From T3Sed10-213 sp012519365 (GTDB lineage Bacteria > Planctomycetota > Phycisphaerae > Sedimentisphaerales > Anaerohalosphaeraceae), in contig JAPXLV010000061.1 in the NCBI GenBank assembly GCA_033809355.1, positions 1 to 16,666 on the forward strand: a stretch of DNA of 16,666 bases. Reading direction: 5' to 3'. The translations under genes and the position numbers were made by a program. Positions 14,902 through 16,666 of this stretch are shown here, piece after piece (the stretch's first letter is position 1; each line of letters begins with the position of its first letter). The notes under the pieces are model-generated. The model saw only the letters and a list, made by a program, of their open reading frames with translations. It did not search any database and was not told where the DNA came from.

Positions 14902-16200
14902 TCATTTAGCCAAAAAATACCGCCCCGCATTAAACACATTTCGCGTCCAGGCCGTATCGCACCTCAGCCCCTCCGGCACCGGCAGATTTTGCTGCTCCAG
15001 CAGCTCCGTCGCCCGCCCGTTGCCCCCGAGCATCCGCACCAGCATACTCGGCCCGGCCCAGTTATACCCCGCCGTCATCACCCGATCGATCCCGTCAATG
15101 CCATCCCTCGCATCGGTCACCTCCCCGATCAGCATATACGCATACGCGATATACATCCCCAAAATCTCTTTCACAATCTCCGCCTCGGTTCCTTCAGCGG
15201 CCAAAATCGTCTCAAACGCCCGCTGGTACATCCCGATATGAATATCCTCCTTGGCCTGCTCAACAAACCGCACATGCGGCTCAAACGCCGGCACATACCG
15301 CAACGTCGCCGGATCGATATATTCAAACGCCCCGTTTTCCAGCCGCTTATAAAAGCCGCCCTTGTCCCGGCTTTTGCGTCCCAGATGCCCGCCCTGAATC
15401 ATTGCCTCAATATAGGCCGGCAAGACAATCTTATCGTGCATCGCATCGGACACATTTTCCTGCAAACTGCGAATAATCGCGGCGTGAATATCCAGCCCCA
15501 CCAAATCCAGCGTCGCCAGCGGCGCCATAATCCGCCCCGTATAAGGGCCGATCAGATAATCCATCATCTCCACGCCGTACTGAGCCGCCAGCTCCGTAAT
15601 CCGCGCAAACAGCACAAACGCTATCCGATTGCCTGCAAACCCGGCCGTCGGACGCACCGGAATCACCACCCGCCGCAGCTGCTTTTCCAAAAACGCCGCC
15701 ATAAAATCCACCACCGCCGGATCCGTTTGGCTCTGCCCGCAAATCTCACACGCCAGCATCCGAGACGGCGGATTGTAAAAATGCGTGGACAAAAAATGCC
15801 GACGAAAATCCCTGCTGCGCCCCTCCGGCAACGTCTCCAACACCAGACTGGACGTTACCGAGCTGACAATCGAGCCGGCCCGCCGAAACCGATCCACCTG
15901 TTCATACATTCGCCGCTTCACAGCCGCATCCTCAGCCACACACTCCAATATCCAGTCCGCCCGCCCGCACGCCTGCTCCAAAAGCGTCTCATAGTCCCCG
16001 CAGACGACATTCTTGGCGATCACCTCCGACCGTGCCTGATCCATCGCAGCCTGCAGCCCTTTTTGCGACCGTGCCGCACTGCGGCTGAGAAAATACACCT
16101 GAATCCCGTTTTGCGCCAGAATCCCGCCGACCAAACTGCCGACCGTCCCGCTGGCACCCAAAACAACCGCTGTTTCAATCTTTTGTAGTCTCAAAGTCAT
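14902..16200 (-). CDS. 3-hydroxyacyl-CoA dehydrogenase
   Basis: 432 aa. Oxidises 3-hydroxyacyl-CoA to 3-ketoacyl-CoA with NAD+. The N-terminal Rossmann loop reads GASGTVGS (15-22), unusual for a family that normally has GxGxMG. THFYNPP at 139-145 holds the catalytic His140, with Glu152 in CEICG; TAGFAGNRI (185-193) corresponds to the family 'pGF..NR' motif. LDLVGLDIHAA (231-241) and LGRKSRDKGGFYK (273-285) are typical C-terminal motifs. The C-terminal part extends beyond a simple HBD-type enzyme and resembles half of the duplicated C-terminal region in long-chain enzymes. The start at 16200 follows AAGGAA with 8 bases spacing. The longer frame from 16290 runs into the dispersed repeat and is rejected. 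Upstream of and co-oriented with the thiolase gene. Confidence 0.92.
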   Translation of the reverse strand: MTLRLQKIETAVVLGASGTVGSLVGGILAQNGIQVYFLSRSAARSQKGLQAAMDQARSEVIAKNVVCGDYETLLEQACGRADWILECVAEDAAVKRRMYEQVDRFRRAGSIVSSVTSSLVLETLPEGRSRDFRRHFLSTHFYNPPSRMLACEICGQSQTDPAVVDFMAAFLEKQLRRVVIPVRPTAGFAGNRIAFVLFARITELAAQYGVEMMDYLIGPYTGRIMAPLATLDLVGLDIHAAIIRSLQENVSDAMHDKIVLPAYIEAMIQGGHLGRKSRDKGGFYKRLENGAFEYIDPATLRYVPAFEPHVRFVEQAKEDIHIGMYQRAFETILAAEGTEAEIVKEILGMYIAYAYMLIGEVTDARDGIDGIDRVMTAGYNWAGPSMLVRMLGGNGRATELLEQQNLPVPEGLRCDTAWTRNVFNAGRYFLAK

Positions 16201-16289
16201 CCGATCCGTTCCTTTTAAATTTGACTCAGAATGATTCGATTTAGATTTCCGTGCGTACCGTTTAAACCACCCACACCCAGCGCAGCGCA

Positions 16290-16456
16290 ATTCCGAACCC
16301 CCGAGCGCAGCGAGGGGGTGAGGAATCTATTCATTCACCAAAATTCGACATTTAACCTTGAGGGGGTATGGAATTTTCCTTAAATAAATAGGCCCCTCGT
16401 CGGCCTTCGGCCTCCTCGGGGTGACGGGATGGGAATAGGCCCCTCGGAGTGACAGC
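16290..16456. repeat. Composite dispersed repeat, copy B
   Basis: Its 42-bp core (16290-16331) is identical to those at 7864 and 8103. It continues with TTCACCAAAATTCGA, a G-rich stretch and TTAAATAAATAGGCCCCTCG (from 16380), then the GGCC-TTC-GGCC hairpin and the CTCCTCGGGGTGAC unit, collinear with copy A. Only about one and a half of the 29-nt tail units are present, against three in copy A. It lies just upstream of the 3-hydroxyacyl-CoA dehydrogenase gene, so that gene's promoter must lie between the repeat and base 16200; no clear boxes are seen there. Confidence 0.85.
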
Positions 16457-16461
16457 CGCTT

Positions 16462-16592
16462 TGTCATTCCGACCGCCCTATTGTCATTCCGAGCGCCCCC
16501 ACTGTCATTCCGAGCGCCCCGCTGTCATTCCGAGCGCCCCGCTGTCATTCCGAGCGCAGCGCTGTCATTCCGAGCGCAGCGAGGAATCTATT
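16462..16592. repeat. Tandem array of six ~20-nt units (TGTCATTCCGAGCGCCCCGC)
   Basis: Units start at 16462, 16482, 16503, 16523, 16543 and 16563 (periods 20, 21, 20, 20, 20). Each begins TGTCATTCCGA. The first units end in CGCCCC, the last two in CGCAGC, and the last unit runs on to complete GAGGAATCTATT. It is a local expansion of the 5' half of the dispersed repeat. There are no variable spacers, so it is not a CRISPR array. Confidence 0.9.
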
Positions 16593-16630
16593 AACCCCAC
16601 CTCGCCACCCCAACCCCCCAGCACAGTGCA

Positions 16631-16666
16631 CATCCCGTCATTCCGAACCCCCGAGCGCAGCAAGGG
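16631..16666. repeat. Dispersed repeat, partial copy cut by the window edge
   Basis: CATCCCGTCATTCCGAAC and onward repeats the sequence at 8094-8131, with one visible change near the end (GCAAGGG instead of GCGAGGG). It continues out of the window. No gene is visible between 16201 and 16666. Confidence 0.85.

Noticed and set aside
14989..16188. 399-codon plus-strand open frame opposite the 3-hydroxyacyl-CoA dehydrogenase
   Set aside because: Antisense shadow; the minus strand carries all family motifs.
16462..16592. CRISPR array
   Set aside because: Units are directly adjacent with no unique spacers and 20-nt period; no cas genes nearby.

Overview
The window reads as a chromosomal piece of a carbohydrate-degrading bacterium of the Planctomycetota (PVC) type, perhaps Phycisphaerae/Sedimentisphaerales-like. 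The grounds are two Tat-exported Gfo/Idh/MocA oxidoreductases (one fused to a DUF1080 domain and a CBM), a large secreted protein, an uronate operon, and dispersed 'GTCATTCCGAGCGCAGCGAGG' repeats. The taxonomic call is inference only; no rRNA or other marker gene is present. There are ten confident protein genes and one partial tRNA gene.

Region 1 (1-7773, all minus strand): a tRNA-Arg(CCT) gene cut by the window edge; a Tat-signal Gfo/Idh/MocA oxidoreductase; a secreted protein with a duplicated N-terminal beta domain and a probable beta-propeller body; an 823-aa Tat-signal fusion of Gfo/Idh/MocA, DUF1080 (3-keto-glycoside lyase/hydrolase family) and a CBM6/CBM35-like module, closed by a strong intrinsic terminator; and a ROK-family repressor whose promoter carries a perfect inverted repeat over the -35 box. 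These genes look like an exported oligosaccharide or glycoside processing set with a sugar-responsive regulator.

Region 2 (7774-8324): a 551-bp gap between the divergent ROK gene and the next operon, filled by a composite dispersed repeat.

Region 3 (8325-13583, plus strand): a four-gene uronate operon in the order SDR (mannonate oxidoreductase/fructuronate reductase type), LarA-superfamily (nickel-pincer racemase/epimerase) protein, 6-phosphogluconate dehydrogenase, and glucuronate isomerase UxaC. No mannonate dehydratase (UxuA), KDG kinase or KDPG aldolase is present. D-mannonate and D-gluconate are C2 epimers and LarA enzymes invert the carbon next to a carboxylate. I therefore propose the route glucuronate -> fructuronate -> mannonate -> gluconate -> 6-phosphogluconate -> ribulose-5-phosphate. 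This would be a dehydratase-free path into the pentose phosphate pathway, with a gluconokinase supplied from elsewhere. It is the best candidate here for an undescribed system.

Region 4 (13580-16200, minus strand): a 3-hydroxyacyl-CoA dehydrogenase followed by an SCP2-type thiolase, convergent with uxaC and overlapping it by 4 bp at the stop codons.

Region 5 (16201-16666): a second copy of the composite repeat, a tandem array of about six 20-nt half-units, and the start of a further copy running off the window.
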